Shown here one piece after another: positions 1-8,288 of a stretch of DNA of 64,000 nucleotides. A program made the translations under genes and the position numbers. Positions within the stretch are counted from its first letter, which is position 1; each line of letters starts with the position of its first letter. Location of the stretch: assembly GCF_005870025.1 (NCBI RefSeq), contig NZ_VATA01000021.1, forward strand, positions 53,161-117,160. Reading direction: 5' to 3'. The stretch is from Poseidonocella sp. HB161398 (GTDB lineage: Bacteria; Pseudomonadota; Alphaproteobacteria; Rhodobacterales; Rhodobacteraceae). The notes under the pieces are model-generated. The model saw only the letters and a program-made list of their open reading frames with translations. It made no database searches and had not been told where the DNA came from.

Positions 1-131
1 CCTCCGGCCAGTACAGCGGCTGGCTAGTGGTCGAGGCCGAGCAGGACCCTGCCAAGGCGTCCCCGGCAGAGACCGTTTCCCGCGCCTTCCGCTTCGTGAC
101 CGACCAGATTTTGCAGGCCCAGGCCGTCTGA
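1..131 (+). CDS. iolE: myo-inosose-2 dehydratase, C-terminal end (partial)
   Basis: Only the last 42 codons are in the window, in the frame that ends with TGA at 129-131. The peptide contains YSGWLVVEAEQDPAKA, which matches the conserved C-terminal segment of IolE, a TIM-barrel sugar-phosphate-isomerase-like enzyme that dehydrates 2-keto-myo-inositol in the cytoplasm. The following genes (Gfo/Idh/MocA oxidoreductases, one of them IolG-like, and a sugar ABC importer) fit an inositol catabolic operon. The start and most of the protein lie outside the window, so the call rests on this motif and on context. Confidence 0.7.
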   Translation, partial: SGQYSGWLVVEAEQDPAKASPAETVSRAFRFVTDQILQAQAV

Positions 132-151
132 CGCCTGCCGGAGGATCCCCA

Positions 152-1351
152 ATGACACCGAAACCCCTGAATGTCGGCCTGATCGGGTCGGGCTTCATGG
201 GGCAGGCCCATGCGGACGCGTTCCGCCGTGCCGGCCTGCTCTATCGCGACCTGCCCATGCTGCCGGTCCTGCACACGCTCGCGGATGCCACCGGGGAGCT
301 TGCGGCGCGCGCCGCGGCGCGCTTCGGCTTCGCGAAGTCGACCGGCGACTGGCGCGCCATGGTTGCCGATCCCGAGATCGACCTCGTGGACATCACCACG
401 CCCAATGCCATGCATGTGGACATGGCGCTGGCGGCGATCGAGGCGGGCAAGCACGTCTATTGCGAGAAGCCGCTGACCGTCACGCTGGAGGATGCCCGCC
501 GCCTGACCGCCGCTGCCGAGGCGAAGGGCGTGAAGACGATGGTCGCCTTCAACAACATCAAGACGCCCGCGGCGCTCCTGGCGAAGAAGCTGATCGAGGC
601 AGGCGAGATCGGCACCCCCACGCGGTTCCGCGGCTGGTTCGACCAGGGGTTCTTCAACGATCCCGAGATGCCCTGGTCCTGGCGCTGCTCGCGGACCGAG
701 GCCGGATCGGGATCGCTCGGCGATCTCGGCAGCCATGTCGTGTCGGTCGCGCAGTTCCTGATGGGACCGGTCGAGAGCGTGCTGGGACAGGAGCAGACCT
801 TCTTTGCCACGCGCCCGGCACCGGGCGGCGGATCGGGCTACGGCGCGGCCGCGGACGCATCGGGCAAGCGTCTCGCGGTCGAGAACGAGGACCAGTTCCA
901 GGCGCTCGTCACCTTCGCCAATGGCGCGGGCGGGACCATCGAGTCCTCGCGCATCGCCGCCGGCAAGGTCTTCGGCATCTACTGGGAGGTCTCGGGGACA
1001 GAAGGCACCATCGTCATGGATGGCGAGCGCTTCAACGAGCTGAAGATCGCCCGCTATTCCGAGGCCAAGGCCGATCGCGGCTTCAAGACGATCCTCGCGG
1101 GCAGCCAGGTGGAGCAGTTCAACGGCTTCTTCGGCTTCGACTTCGCGGGCGGCGGCCTGGGCTATTTCGACGTCAAGGTCATCGAGGTGCGCGACCTGAT
1201 CCACGGCATCGCCGGGCAGGGCTGCTTCCCCGACTTCCGCTTCGGGCTGGAGAACCAGTCGATCATCGCCGCGATGGAGGCCTCGGCCGCCAGCGGCACC
1301 AGGACACGGACCGGCCACGGGGCCGAAGGAATGCTGAGGGCAGGAGAATGA
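152..1351 (+). CDS. Gfo/Idh/MocA family oxidoreductase
   Basis: A 399-residue NAD(P)-dependent oxidoreductase. The N-terminal Rossmann domain starts with GLIGSGFMGQAH (about residues 9-20), CEKPLT near residue 107 is the family EKP motif with the catalytic lysine, and GSLGDLGSHVV near residue 190 carries the conserved Asp and His of the C-terminal substrate domain. It starts 20 bp after iolE and overlaps iolG by 4 bp (ATGA), so it belongs to the inositol operon. A second oxidoreductase beside iolG is usual in rhizobial and rhodobacterial inositol clusters, where it may oxidise other inositol stereoisomers or derivatives. The exact substrate cannot be read from the sequence. Confidence 0.85.
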   Translation: MTPKPLNVGLIGSGFMGQAHADAFRRAGLLYRDLPMLPVLHTLADATGELAARAAARFGFAKSTGDWRAMVADPEIDLVDITTPNAMHVDMALAAIEAGKHVYCEKPLTVTLEDARRLTAAAEAKGVKTMVAFNNIKTPAALLAKKLIEAGEIGTPTRFRGWFDQGFFNDPEMPWSWRCSRTEAGSGSLGDLGSHVVSVAQFLMGPVESVLGQEQTFFATRPAPGGGSGYGAAADASGKRLAVENEDQFQALVTFANGAGGTIESSRIAAGKVFGIYWEVSGTEGTIVMDGERFNELKIARYSEAKADRGFKTILAGSQVEQFNGFFGFDFAGGGLGYFDVKVIEVRDLIHGIAGQGCFPDFRFGLENQSIIAAMEASAASGTRTRTGHGAEGMLRAGE

Positions 1352-2391
1352 CGATGACCGGCATTGCCATCATGGGGGCCGGCCGCATGGCAAAGGTCCA
1401 TGCCGCCGCCATCGCAGGCGCCGGGGCGCGCGTCGCGGCGATCTACGATCCGGTGACCGCGGCGGCAGAGGCGCTGGCCGCGCAGACCGGGGGGCAGGTC
1501 TGCGCCAGTCCGGAACAGGCGATGGCGCTGGCGGATGTCGACGCGATCATGATCGCGACCTCCTCGGACACGCATGTCTCGCTGCTGGCCCAGGCGGTGG
1601 CGACGGCCAAGCCCGTGCTCTGCGAGAAGCCGCTGGCGGCGAGCTACGAGGAGAGCCGCGCCTTCATCGCCTCGGTGGGCGAGGCCGCTGCCAGGAAGGT
1701 GTTCCTCGGATTCAACCGCCGCTTCGACCGCGGCCATGCCTCGGTGCGCGAGGGCGTTCATGCCGGGGCCATCGGGCGGCTGGAGCAGCTTGTGATCACG
1801 AGCCGCGATCCGTCGCCGCCGCCGCTCGACTACGTCCCGCGCTCCGGCGGGCTGTTCCGGGACATGATGATCCATGATTTCGACATGGCCCGCTCGATCA
1901 CCCGGCAGGAGATCGCCAGCGTCACTGCCCATGGCTCGGCGATCATCGACCCGCGGGTGGGCGAGCTGGGCGATGTCGACACTGCCTCGGTGACCATGGT
2001 CACGACCGAGGGCGTGATCGTCACCATTCTCAATTCGCGGCGCTGCGCCTTCGGCTTCGACCAGCGGATCGAGGCCTTCGGGGAAACCGGCATGCTCCTG
2101 TCGGACAATCCGCGCCAGTCGGGCTTCACCACCTATTCGGCTGCAAGCCCGGGCACTGCGGCACCGATCCTCGAGTTCTTCATGGAACGCTACGGGCCGA
2201 GCTACTCCGCCGAGATACGGCTGTTCCTCGATTGCGCCCGGGAAGGTCGCGACATGCCGGTGAACGCCATCGACGGGCACATGGCGGCCTGTCTCGCCGA
2301 GGCGGCGACCGCCTCGCTCAAGACCGGGCAGACGATCCGCCTGACCGGACCCGACCAGGACTTCGCGGAGATCCTCCATGCGGCACAGTGA
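1348..2391 (+). CDS. iolG: inositol 2-dehydrogenase
   Basis: A 347-residue Gfo/Idh/MocA enzyme that would oxidise myo-inositol to 2-keto-myo-inositol with NAD+ in the cytoplasm. It shows a Rossmann motif (GAGRMAKVH), CEKPL with the catalytic lysine, FLGFNRRFD, and GGLFRDMMIHDFDMAR, a stretch typical of IolG with the catalytic Asp and His. The ATG at 1348 is chosen because it overlaps the upstream stop as ATGA, has GGAG just upstream, and gives the normal family length. An open frame continues far upstream but is only antisense-free GC-rich read-through. The next gene overlaps its end by 14 bp. The neighbouring iolE end supports the assignment. Confidence 0.85.
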   Translation: MTMTGIAIMGAGRMAKVHAAAIAGAGARVAAIYDPVTAAAEALAAQTGGQVCASPEQAMALADVDAIMIATSSDTHVSLLAQAVATAKPVLCEKPLAASYEESRAFIASVGEAAARKVFLGFNRRFDRGHASVREGVHAGAIGRLEQLVITSRDPSPPPLDYVPRSGGLFRDMMIHDFDMARSITRQEIASVTAHGSAIIDPRVGELGDVDTASVTMVTTEGVIVTILNSRRCAFGFDQRIEAFGETGMLLSDNPRQSGFTTYSAASPGTAAPILEFFMERYGPSYSAEIRLFLDCAREGRDMPVNAIDGHMAACLAEAATASLKTGQTIRLTGPDQDFAEILHAAQ

Positions 2392-3157
2392 GACCATCGC
2401 CATCGTCACCGGCGGCGCGCAGGGCGTGGGCAATGCCATTGCGGCGCGCCTCGCCGAAGAGGGCTGCACCCGCCTGATGCTGACGGGCAGGAGCGAGGCC
2501 AAGGGCGCGAAAGCCGTCGCCGCCCTTGCCGAAAAGGGCGTGGACGCACGTTTCACCGCGCTCGACCTGCAGGACCCGGCAGGCTGCCTGGCCCTCGTCG
2601 AGGCCACCGTCGGCGCCTTTGGCGACCTGACCGCTCTGGTCAATGCCGCCGCGCTTGGCGCAAGGGGCTCGATCACCGATACCAGCCCGGACTTCTTCGA
2701 CGAGATGTTCGCGACCAACGTGCGCGGGCCGTTCTTCCTGATGCAGGGCTTCGTCCGGCACCGGCTGGCGCGGGGCGGCAGCGGCTGGATCGTCAACATC
2801 CTGTCGAACTGCGCGCATTGCGGGCAGAGCTATCTCGCGCCCTATTCCGCCTCGAAGGGGGCGCTGGCGACGCTGACCAAGAACGTGGCCAATGCCCATC
2901 GCCACGACCGCATCCACTGCAACGCGATCCTGCCGGGCTGGATGGACACGCCGGGAGAGGATGCCACGCAGCGGAAGTTCCATGGCGCGCAGGATGGCTG
3001 GCTTGCCGCGGCCGAGGCCGGGCAGCCGATGGGCCAGCTCGCGAAGCCAGCGCAGCTTGCCGGGCTCGCCGCCTATCTGCTGAGCGCGGAGTCGGGCGTC
3101 ATGACCGGTGCGCTGATCGACTACGACCAGAACATTCCCGGCGCCTATCCCGAATAG
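2378..3157 (+). CDS. SDR family oxidoreductase
   Basis: A 259-residue classical short-chain dehydrogenase/reductase. The nucleotide motif TGGAQGVGNAIA is at residues 11-22, the NAA motif near residue 89, and the catalytic pair YSASKGA near residue 155, preceded by an ILSN segment that supplies the Ser region. It overlaps iolG by 14 bp and so is translationally coupled. In inositol clusters such SDRs oxidise or reduce polyol or keto-inositol intermediates; the specific reaction is not known from sequence. The C terminus (IDYDQNIPGAYPE) is typical of sugar-pathway SDRs. Confidence 0.8.
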   Translation: MRHSETIAIVTGGAQGVGNAIAARLAEEGCTRLMLTGRSEAKGAKAVAALAEKGVDARFTALDLQDPAGCLALVEATVGAFGDLTALVNAAALGARGSITDTSPDFFDEMFATNVRGPFFLMQGFVRHRLARGGSGWIVNILSNCAHCGQSYLAPYSASKGALATLTKNVANAHRHDRIHCNAILPGWMDTPGEDATQRKFHGAQDGWLAAAEAGQPMGQLAKPAQLAGLAAYLLSAESGVMTGALIDYDQNIPGAYPE

Positions 3158-3169
3158 GCCCCGGACAGC

Positions 3170-3190
3170 GCCGCCCCGGGAGGGGGCGGC
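3170..3190 (+). promoter_or_regulatory. intercistronic hairpin before the binding-protein gene
   Basis: GCCGCCCC at 3170-3177 pairs with GGGGCGGC at 3183-3190 around a 5-nt loop. No T-tract follows, so it is more likely an attenuator or mRNA-stabilising stem than a strong terminator. Its place just before the solute-binding-protein gene fits the usual higher expression of that gene. Confidence 0.5.
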
Positions 3191-3213
3191 ATTCCACCAG
3201 GGAGGAAACCACC

Positions 3214-4131
3214 ATGAAACGACTTCTGCTCGCGGCCTCGGCCGCGGCCATCGCGGGCATGGCCCAGGCCGACCGCTACGTGATGATCACCCACACCATG
3301 GGTACCGATCCGTTCTGGCCGGTGGCCGAGACCGGCGGGCGCGATGCCGCGACCCAGATCGGTGCCGAATTCGAGCACATGTTCGCCCCCTCGGGCGACA
3401 TGGCCGACATGGCGCGACTGATCGAGAGCGCCACCGCCACGATGCCGGACGGGCTGGTCGTCACGCTGCCCGATGCCGCCGCCCTCGGGCAGGCCGTGGC
3501 ATCCGCAACCGAAGCCGGGATTCCCGTCATCACCATCAACTCGGGCGAGGAGGCCTCGAAGGAGCTGGGCGCGCTGATGCATATTGGCCAGAGCTCCGCC
3601 ATGGCCGGACACGGCGCGGGCGAGCGGCTCCTGGCCGAGGGGCCGGTGGGCAAGGCGCTCTGTCTCAACCACGAAGCGTTCAACACCGATCTCGTCACCC
3701 GCTGCCAGGGCTTCTTCGATGCGCTGGATCAGCCCTTGAACATGATCGACGTGTCGAACGACGTCGCCCAGATCAAGACCCGGACGGCGGCGGCGCTGCA
3801 GTCCGACCAGGAGATCGACACGCTCCTGGCCATCGCGCCACATACCTGCGAGGCCGCTGCGGCCGCAGTGGAGGAGGCCGGCGCGACCGGCGCGGTGAAG
3901 CTTGTCTGCTTCGACCTGAGCCCGGGCGTGCTCGACCTGATCGAGGCGGGCAAAGTCGATTTCACCATCGACCAGCAGCCCTATCTGCAGGCCTATCTCG
4001 CGGTGACCTTCCTCAACCTCTACAACACCCGGTCGGGCATGATCCCGCCGGAGGACGTGCCCTCGGGGCCGGGCTTTGTCGATGCAACCAACGCCGCCGC
4101 CGTCCGCGAGCAGGCCGGCACCTATCGCTGA
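3214..4131 (+). CDS. sugar/inositol ABC transporter substrate-binding protein
   Basis: A 305-residue periplasmic binding protein of the ribose/inositol type (Peripla_BP_4). Residues 1-20 form a Sec signal peptide ending AQA before DRY. The mature part has the two alternating alpha/beta domains, with landmarks such as THTMGTDPFW, DGLVVTLPD, GIPVITINSG and the C-terminal TIDQQPYLQAYLAV, all typical of this family. GGAGG at 3201-3205 is the ribosome site. It is followed by permease and ATPase genes, giving a complete importer. The iol context suggests myo-inositol or a related polyol as ligand; this is inference. Confidence 0.88.
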   Translation: MKRLLLAASAAAIAGMAQADRYVMITHTMGTDPFWPVAETGGRDAATQIGAEFEHMFAPSGDMADMARLIESATATMPDGLVVTLPDAAALGQAVASATEAGIPVITINSGEEASKELGALMHIGQSSAMAGHGAGERLLAEGPVGKALCLNHEAFNTDLVTRCQGFFDALDQPLNMIDVSNDVAQIKTRTAAALQSDQEIDTLLAIAPHTCEAAAAAVEEAGATGAVKLVCFDLSPGVLDLIEAGKVDFTIDQQPYLQAYLAVTFLNLYNTRSGMIPPEDVPSGPGFVDATNAAAVREQAGTYR

Positions 4132-4138
4132 CATCAGC

Positions 4139-4160
4139 GGGGGGCGGCCGGCCGCCCCCC
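4139..4160 (+). promoter_or_regulatory. perfect 22-nt palindrome after the binding-protein gene
   Basis: Eleven G/C-rich bases (GGGGGGCGGCC) at 4139-4149 are followed at once by their reverse complement at 4150-4160. A stem here, 8 nt after the binding-protein stop, resembles the 3' stabilising hairpins that give extra binding-protein mRNA in ABC operons. No T-tract follows. Confidence 0.55.
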
Positions 4161-4186
4161 GACCGTTCCATGAGGAGGGAGGAAGG

Positions 4187-5320
4187 ATGACCCAGGTCAT
4201 GACAAACATGCCGAAACGCACCGAGGCCGACCGGCTGGACAGGGGAGGCCGGCTCGACCGGCTGAAGCGGAGGCCGGAGATCGGGGTCTTCCTGGTGATG
4301 GCGATCGTGATCGCCGCCATCGCGGTGGCCTCGGAGGGGAACGCGTTCAACGCGCTCGGGCTGAAGAACAACCTGTCGATCATCTCGCAGTTCGGCATCA
4401 TCGCGGTGGGCGCCTGCCTGCTGATGATCGCGGGCGAATTCGACCTGTCGATCGGCTCGATGATCGGCTTTGCCGGCATGTCGATGGCGATGATGCTGAA
4501 ATGGGGCCTGCCCTTCGGGCTGGGCCCGGCCACGCCCTTCACCGCCTTCGCGCTGACGCTCTGCATGACGCTGTTCCTCGGCTGGCTGATCGGCACGATC
4601 GTGGTGCGCTCGAAGCTGTCGAGCTTCATCGTCTCGCTGGCTTTCCTGTTCTTCCTGCGCGGCCTGACCGAGGTGTCGTTCCGCGTCATCAACAAGTCGA
4701 CGCAGATTTCCGGCCTGCCGGACTACAAGGAAACCAGCTGGTTCGCCGATCTCTTCGGCGGGCAGGCCTTCGGCTGGGTCTACGACATCTGGTTCCGGCT
4801 CGGCGGCAATGCCAACCGGGCGGGCGAGCAGTGGGTGGCGGGCTTCGACATGCGCGTCGTCTGGTTCATCCTGGTCGCCGGGGCCGCCTATGTCGTCCTG
4901 TCGCGGACCCAGGCCGGGAACTGGATCTACGCCACCGGCGACAGCCAGGCCTCGGCCCGCGCCAATGGCGTGCCGGTGGACAAGGTGCGGATCTCGCTCT
5001 TCATGCTGACCGCCTTCTGCGCCACTCTATTTGCGGCGTGCCAGGTATTCGAGACCAACACCGCCGACGCCGCCAAGGGCAACCTGAAGGAGCTGGAGGC
5101 CATCGCCATCGCCGTAGTCGGTGGCACGCTGATGACCGGCGGCTTCGGCTCGGTGATCGGCGTCGTCTTCGGCGCGGTGACCTTCGGGCTGGTGGCCAAT
5201 GCGGTCTTCTTCATCCCGGCGATCGACGGCAGCTTCTACCGGGTCTTCGTCGGCGCGGTCCTGCTGATCGCCGTCTTCCTCAACGAAAGCATGCGCAAGC
5301 GCATCACCGGAGGGCTTTGA
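4187..5320 (+). CDS. sugar ABC transporter permease
   Basis: A 377-residue inner-membrane permease of the RbsC/FrcC type (BPD_transp_2), with about eight to ten hydrophobic segments between residues 35 and 370. Family landmarks are the segment around MIAGEFDLSIGS (about residue 83) and GNWIYATGDSQASARANGVP in the cytoplasmic loop that contacts the ATPase. The ATG at 4187 follows GGAGGGAGGAAGG. The gene lies between the binding protein and the ATPase, and its stop is one base before the ATPase start. It forms the channel of the presumed inositol importer. Confidence 0.88.
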   Translation: MTQVMTNMPKRTEADRLDRGGRLDRLKRRPEIGVFLVMAIVIAAIAVASEGNAFNALGLKNNLSIISQFGIIAVGACLLMIAGEFDLSIGSMIGFAGMSMAMMLKWGLPFGLGPATPFTAFALTLCMTLFLGWLIGTIVVRSKLSSFIVSLAFLFFLRGLTEVSFRVINKSTQISGLPDYKETSWFADLFGGQAFGWVYDIWFRLGGNANRAGEQWVAGFDMRVVWFILVAGAAYVVLSRTQAGNWIYATGDSQASARANGVPVDKVRISLFMLTAFCATLFAACQVFETNTADAAKGNLKELEAIAIAVVGGTLMTGGFGSVIGVVFGAVTFGLVANAVFFIPAIDGSFYRVFVGAVLLIAVFLNESMRKRITGGL

Positions 5321-5321
5321 G

Positions 5322-6101
5322 ATGTCCGGACCCCTGATCCGCACCGAGGGCCTCGTCAAGCGCTTTGGCCCCTTCACCGCGCTCAATGGCATCGACCTGG
5401 AGGTCCATGCAGGCGAGATCCACGCGCTTCTCGGCGACAATGGCGCAGGCAAGTCGACCCTGATCAAGACGCTCTCGGGCATCCACCCGCCGACAGAAGG
5501 GCAGATCTATGTCGAGGGCAGGCCGGTCAATTTCCGCTCGCCCCGCGACGCCTCGGATGCCGGGATCGGCACGGTCTACCAGGACCTTGCCATCAATCCG
5601 CTCCTGTCGGTGACGCGGAATTTCTTCATGGGGCGCGAGCTCCGGACCGGCCCGGGTCCCTTCGGCATGCTGAAGATGGACGAGATGGACCGCATCACCC
5701 ATGAGGAGATGGTCAAGATCGGCATCAACGTCTCGGACCCCGGCCAGCTGATCGGCACCATGTCGGGCGGCCAGCGCCAGACCCTGGCGATCGCCCGCGC
5801 GATCCATTTCGGCGCCAAGGTGCTGATCCTGGACGAGCCTACCTCGGCGCTCGGACAGAAGCAGCAGATGGAGGTGCTGAAGACCATGATGCGGGTGAAG
5901 AAGCGCGGCGGCATCGCGATCATCTTCATCACGCATAACGAGATCCACTCGCAGCTGGTCGCCGACCGTTTCACCTTCCTGGCTCTGGGCGAGGTGATCG
6001 GCCGCGGGACCAAGGCCGAGCTCGAAGGCGAGGACATCCGCCACCTGATGGCCGGCGGCCACGAGATCCGCGACCTCGAGCTCGAACTCGCCGCAGTTTG
6101 A
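5322..6101 (+). CDS. sugar ABC transporter ATP-binding protein (single NBD)
   Basis: A 259-residue cytoplasmic ATPase with Walker A GDNGAGKST (about residue 37), Q-loop near GTVYQD, signature MSGGQRQ (about residue 147), Walker B LILDEPT and the switch histidine in FITHNE. It has a single nucleotide-binding domain, as in FrcA of fructose importers, not the fused double domain of RbsA/XylG, so it probably acts as a homodimer. The gene starts one base after the permease stop and is the last gene of the operon; a strong hairpin follows at 6141-6168. Confidence 0.88.
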   Translation: MSGPLIRTEGLVKRFGPFTALNGIDLEVHAGEIHALLGDNGAGKSTLIKTLSGIHPPTEGQIYVEGRPVNFRSPRDASDAGIGTVYQDLAINPLLSVTRNFFMGRELRTGPGPFGMLKMDEMDRITHEEMVKIGINVSDPGQLIGTMSGGQRQTLAIARAIHFGAKVLILDEPTSALGQKQQMEVLKTMMRVKKRGGIAIIFITHNEIHSQLVADRFTFLALGEVIGRGTKAELEGEDIRHLMAGGHEIRDLELELAAV

Positions 6102-6140
6102 CCCAGACCCGCGCGCGGCATGCCTCCCCGCCGCGCACAA

Positions 6141-6168
6141 GCCGGAGCGGCCCCTCCGCCGCTCCGGC
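6141..6168 (+). terminator. terminator-like hairpin after the iol/ABC operon
   Basis: GCCGGAGCGG at 6141-6150 pairs perfectly with CCGCTCCGGC at 6159-6168 around an 8-nt loop. The stem lies 40 nt after the last operon stop. There is no T-tract, so termination would be weak or factor-assisted. Confidence 0.55.
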
Positions 6169-6297
6169 ATCAGACTCCGCGGGCGACCCGAGCGCAATCC
6201 CCGCGCCGCCGTGGCTGTCGCGGGACCACGACGACAAGTTTCGCTCGCCCAGTCGTCCCGGACCCCGTTTCGATACGGACGGTACCCTCTGGAACCT

Positions 6298-6321
6298 GCC
6301 GCCGGTCCTGCAACCGGCGGC
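6298..6321 (-). terminator. hairpin downstream of the short recombinase gene
   Basis: GCCGCCGGT at 6298-6306 pairs with ACCGGCGGC at 6313-6321 around a 6-nt loop. It sits about 35 nt beyond the minus-strand recombinase stop at 6355 and faces the end of the plus-strand operon, so it may serve either strand. Confidence 0.45.
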
Positions 6322-6354
6322 GGCGGCTTCAGGTCCGCGAATGACCGCAGCAGT

Positions 6355-6987
6355 TCACAATTCGATGCCCTCGGCGATCGTCAGCGCGTCCTCCAGCTTG
6401 ACGCCGAGATAGCGCACCGTGCTGTCCATCTTCGCGTGGCCCAGAAGCAGCTGGACCGCCCGCAGGTTGCCGGTCTTGCGGTAGATCAGCGACGCCTTGG
6501 TCCGCCGCAGCGAATGCGTGCCATACCCGCTCGGCTCCAGCCCGATCATCCTGACCCAGTCCTTCACGATGCGCGCATACTGCCGCGGCGAGATATGGCC
6601 GGATGCATGAATGCGGCTCGGGAACAAGCAGGCGCAGCCCGCCATCTGCGGCGCGTCGATCCAGGCGGAAATGGATTTCCGCGTGTTTTCGGTTATTTCG
6701 AACTGTACCGGCCGGGCGGTCTTGCTCTGGATCACCGTCGCGCGTTCCTTGATCGCGGCGCCGATGGCCACGTCGGACACTTTCATCCGGACGAGGTCGC
6801 AGCCCCTCAGCTTGCTGTCGATGGCGAGGTTGAGCAGCGCCAGATCCCGCAGGTTTCCGGCAAGCTCGAGCCGCGCCCGGATCGCCCAGACATGGCGGGG
6901 CAGGAAGGCGCGCTTCTGGCCCATGAGGCGGCCCTTGTTCCAGGGCGGACGCTTCGGGGTGACAGCAGGCAACTGGATTTTCGACAT
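6355..6987 (-). CDS. short tyrosine recombinase/integrase
   Basis: A 210-residue site-specific recombinase. Active-site landmarks are the first Arg in SKLRGCDLVR, HSLRR (H-x-x-R box), LLGHAKMDST (second His) and the likely nucleophile Tyr in TVRYLG. It belongs to the compact integrase group of about 200 residues found on plasmids and islands of Proteobacteria, with little N-terminal arm-binding domain. The ATG at 6987 is chosen because GGAG lies 8 nt upstream and the protein then begins MSKIQLP; the open frame runs further but is unlike the family. No partner genes are adjacent, so it may be a leftover of an earlier insertion at the end of the iol operon. Confidence 0.8.
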   Translation of the reverse strand: MSKIQLPAVTPKRPPWNKGRLMGQKRAFLPRHVWAIRARLELAGNLRDLALLNLAIDSKLRGCDLVRMKVSDVAIGAAIKERATVIQSKTARPVQFEITENTRKSISAWIDAPQMAGCACLFPSRIHASGHISPRQYARIVKDWVRMIGLEPSGYGTHSLRRTKASLIYRKTGNLRAVQLLLGHAKMDSTVRYLGVKLEDALTIAEGIEL

Positions 6988-7101
6988 GACGAGTCTCCAT
7001 CCGGCCCTCCCGACCCCGACTACGGCACCGCGCCGACAGCTGGATGGTAGCATGACTTCGAGCGACCGGGTCCGATTCCAGTAGGGCCAGAGCTGGTTCC
7101 T

Positions 7102-7129
7102 CGCCGCCGCAAGGCCGGTCCGAGCCCCA
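7102..7129. repeat. dispersed 28-bp repeat, copy 1
   Basis: A 28-bp stretch containing GGCCGGTCCGAGCCCCA occurs here and at 13050-13077 with one mismatch, and the similarity trails off on both sides. Both copies lie in non-coding, decayed-looking DNA. The rest of the 6988-7246 gap shows no gene. Confidence 0.6.
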
Positions 7130-7246
7130 AAGCGGAACCATACAGCCCCAAGGGCAGTCAGATCAGCGGCGGACCAAAAGACCGTAGCCGGGACTTTCCG
7201 CATTCAGCGGCTCGGTCCCGCAGAGCAGGACCGAACCGTATTGGCG

Positions 7247-8209
7247 TCAGGCGGCCTCAGCCGACGCGACGCCTTCTTCTCCCAGATGCTTCCTGAAGAA
7301 CGGGAGGATCTTCTCCAGCGCCAAGCCGACCGGCTCTTCCCGGTCGTAGAGGTCGTAGTGCGACCAGTCCTGCAGTTCGACCAGCTGCCGGTCCTTTGAT
7401 GCCATCGCGCGGCCATGGATCTCCATGCCGTCCCGATAGGCGCCAAAGGCACCGACCTTCTGGCCAAGGACCACCATCACCGGCTGGGTCATCAGCGTCT
7501 CGGCGAAGGCAAACGCATCCCAGGACAGGGTCTTCTGGGCATGGCTGAAGACCATGCGCGTCGCGCCACCGGTCGCTTGGCCGCGGGAGGTCTTGTAGTA
7601 GTCCGTCGCCTCGAAGACGTCGCGCTCCGTCATCCCGGCCTTGCGGGCCGCATCAAGGCTGGCAGGCAGAAGTTCATTGACCTGCAGCTCTGCGCCGCGC
7701 GCCTCGGCGCTGCGCTGCGCGGCCATGGCAGTCAGCGCGCCGACCGGATCGAACCCGTTGAAACCCTCTCGGAAAAGACGACCCAGGTTCACCGGGGTGA
7801 TCCCGACCACCGCCTTGATCCGCTTCTCGGTCAACGCGGCATTCAGAGCGTAGCCGCCACCGCCGCAGACGCCGATGACCCCGATCCGGTCCGCATCGAC
7901 GAAAGGCAGCGTCACCGCGTGGTCGATCACGTGGCTGACATCCTCGACCCGCTGGCTGGGGCTTTCGGTCCAGCGGGGACTGCCGCCGGACTCGCCCTGA
8001 TAGCTCGCGTCGAAGGCGATGACGACGTAGCCCTGCGCGGCGAGCGCCTTGCCGTAGACGCTGCCCGAGGTCTGCTCCTTGCAGCTTCCGAAAGGGTGGA
8101 TGCTGACGATCGCCGGGTAGCGCTTGCCCGGATCGAAGGCGGGCGGCAGGTGGATGTCCGCCGCGATGTGCCAGGCCATGTCGGGGTTCTGAAATGTCAC
8201 GCTTTCCAT
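7247..8209 (-). CDS. alpha/beta hydrolase, dienelactone-hydrolase-like
   Basis: A 320-residue cytoplasmic alpha/beta hydrolase. The nucleophile elbow reads GVCGGGG, that is G-x-C-x-G with a cysteine as in dienelactone hydrolases, and the acid/His region near the C terminus contains DWSHYDLYD. The oxyanion region is HPFGSCKEQT. The ATG at 8209 follows AAGGAG closely and removes an upstream extension that lacks family similarity. It lies 79 bp downstream of a paralogue on the same strand, and the two share the leader CCCAAGGAG, so this is a tandem duplication. The substrate is unknown; a LysR gene is divergent to the pair. Confidence 0.75.
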   Translation of the reverse strand: MESVTFQNPDMAWHIAADIHLPPAFDPGKRYPAIVSIHPFGSCKEQTSGSVYGKALAAQGYVVIAFDASYQGESGGSPRWTESPSQRVEDVSHVIDHAVTLPFVDADRIGVIGVCGGGGYALNAALTEKRIKAVVGITPVNLGRLFREGFNGFDPVGALTAMAAQRSAEARGAELQVNELLPASLDAARKAGMTERDVFEATDYYKTSRGQATGGATRMVFSHAQKTLSWDAFAFAETLMTQPVMVVLGQKVGAFGAYRDGMEIHGRAMASKDRQLVELQDWSHYDLYDREEPVGLALEKILPFFRKHLGEEGVASAEAA

Positions 8210-8288
8210 GGTTTGAACTCCTTGGGTGTCGAATTGGGCGAGACTGCCCCGCCCGCGATCCGGGCAGGCATGCGTCGTCTGCGCCGGA

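Noticed and set aside
460..1347. Long open frame running upstream of iolG
   Set aside because: It is the high-GC shadow of the preceding oxidoreductase in another frame; it is Arg/Gly-rich and the true start at 1348 has a ribosome site and ATGA overlap.
1162..2799. Minus-strand open frame of 545 codons opposite iolG and the SDR gene
   Set aside because: Composition is Arg/His/Gly-rich without motifs, and the plus-strand genes have clear families.
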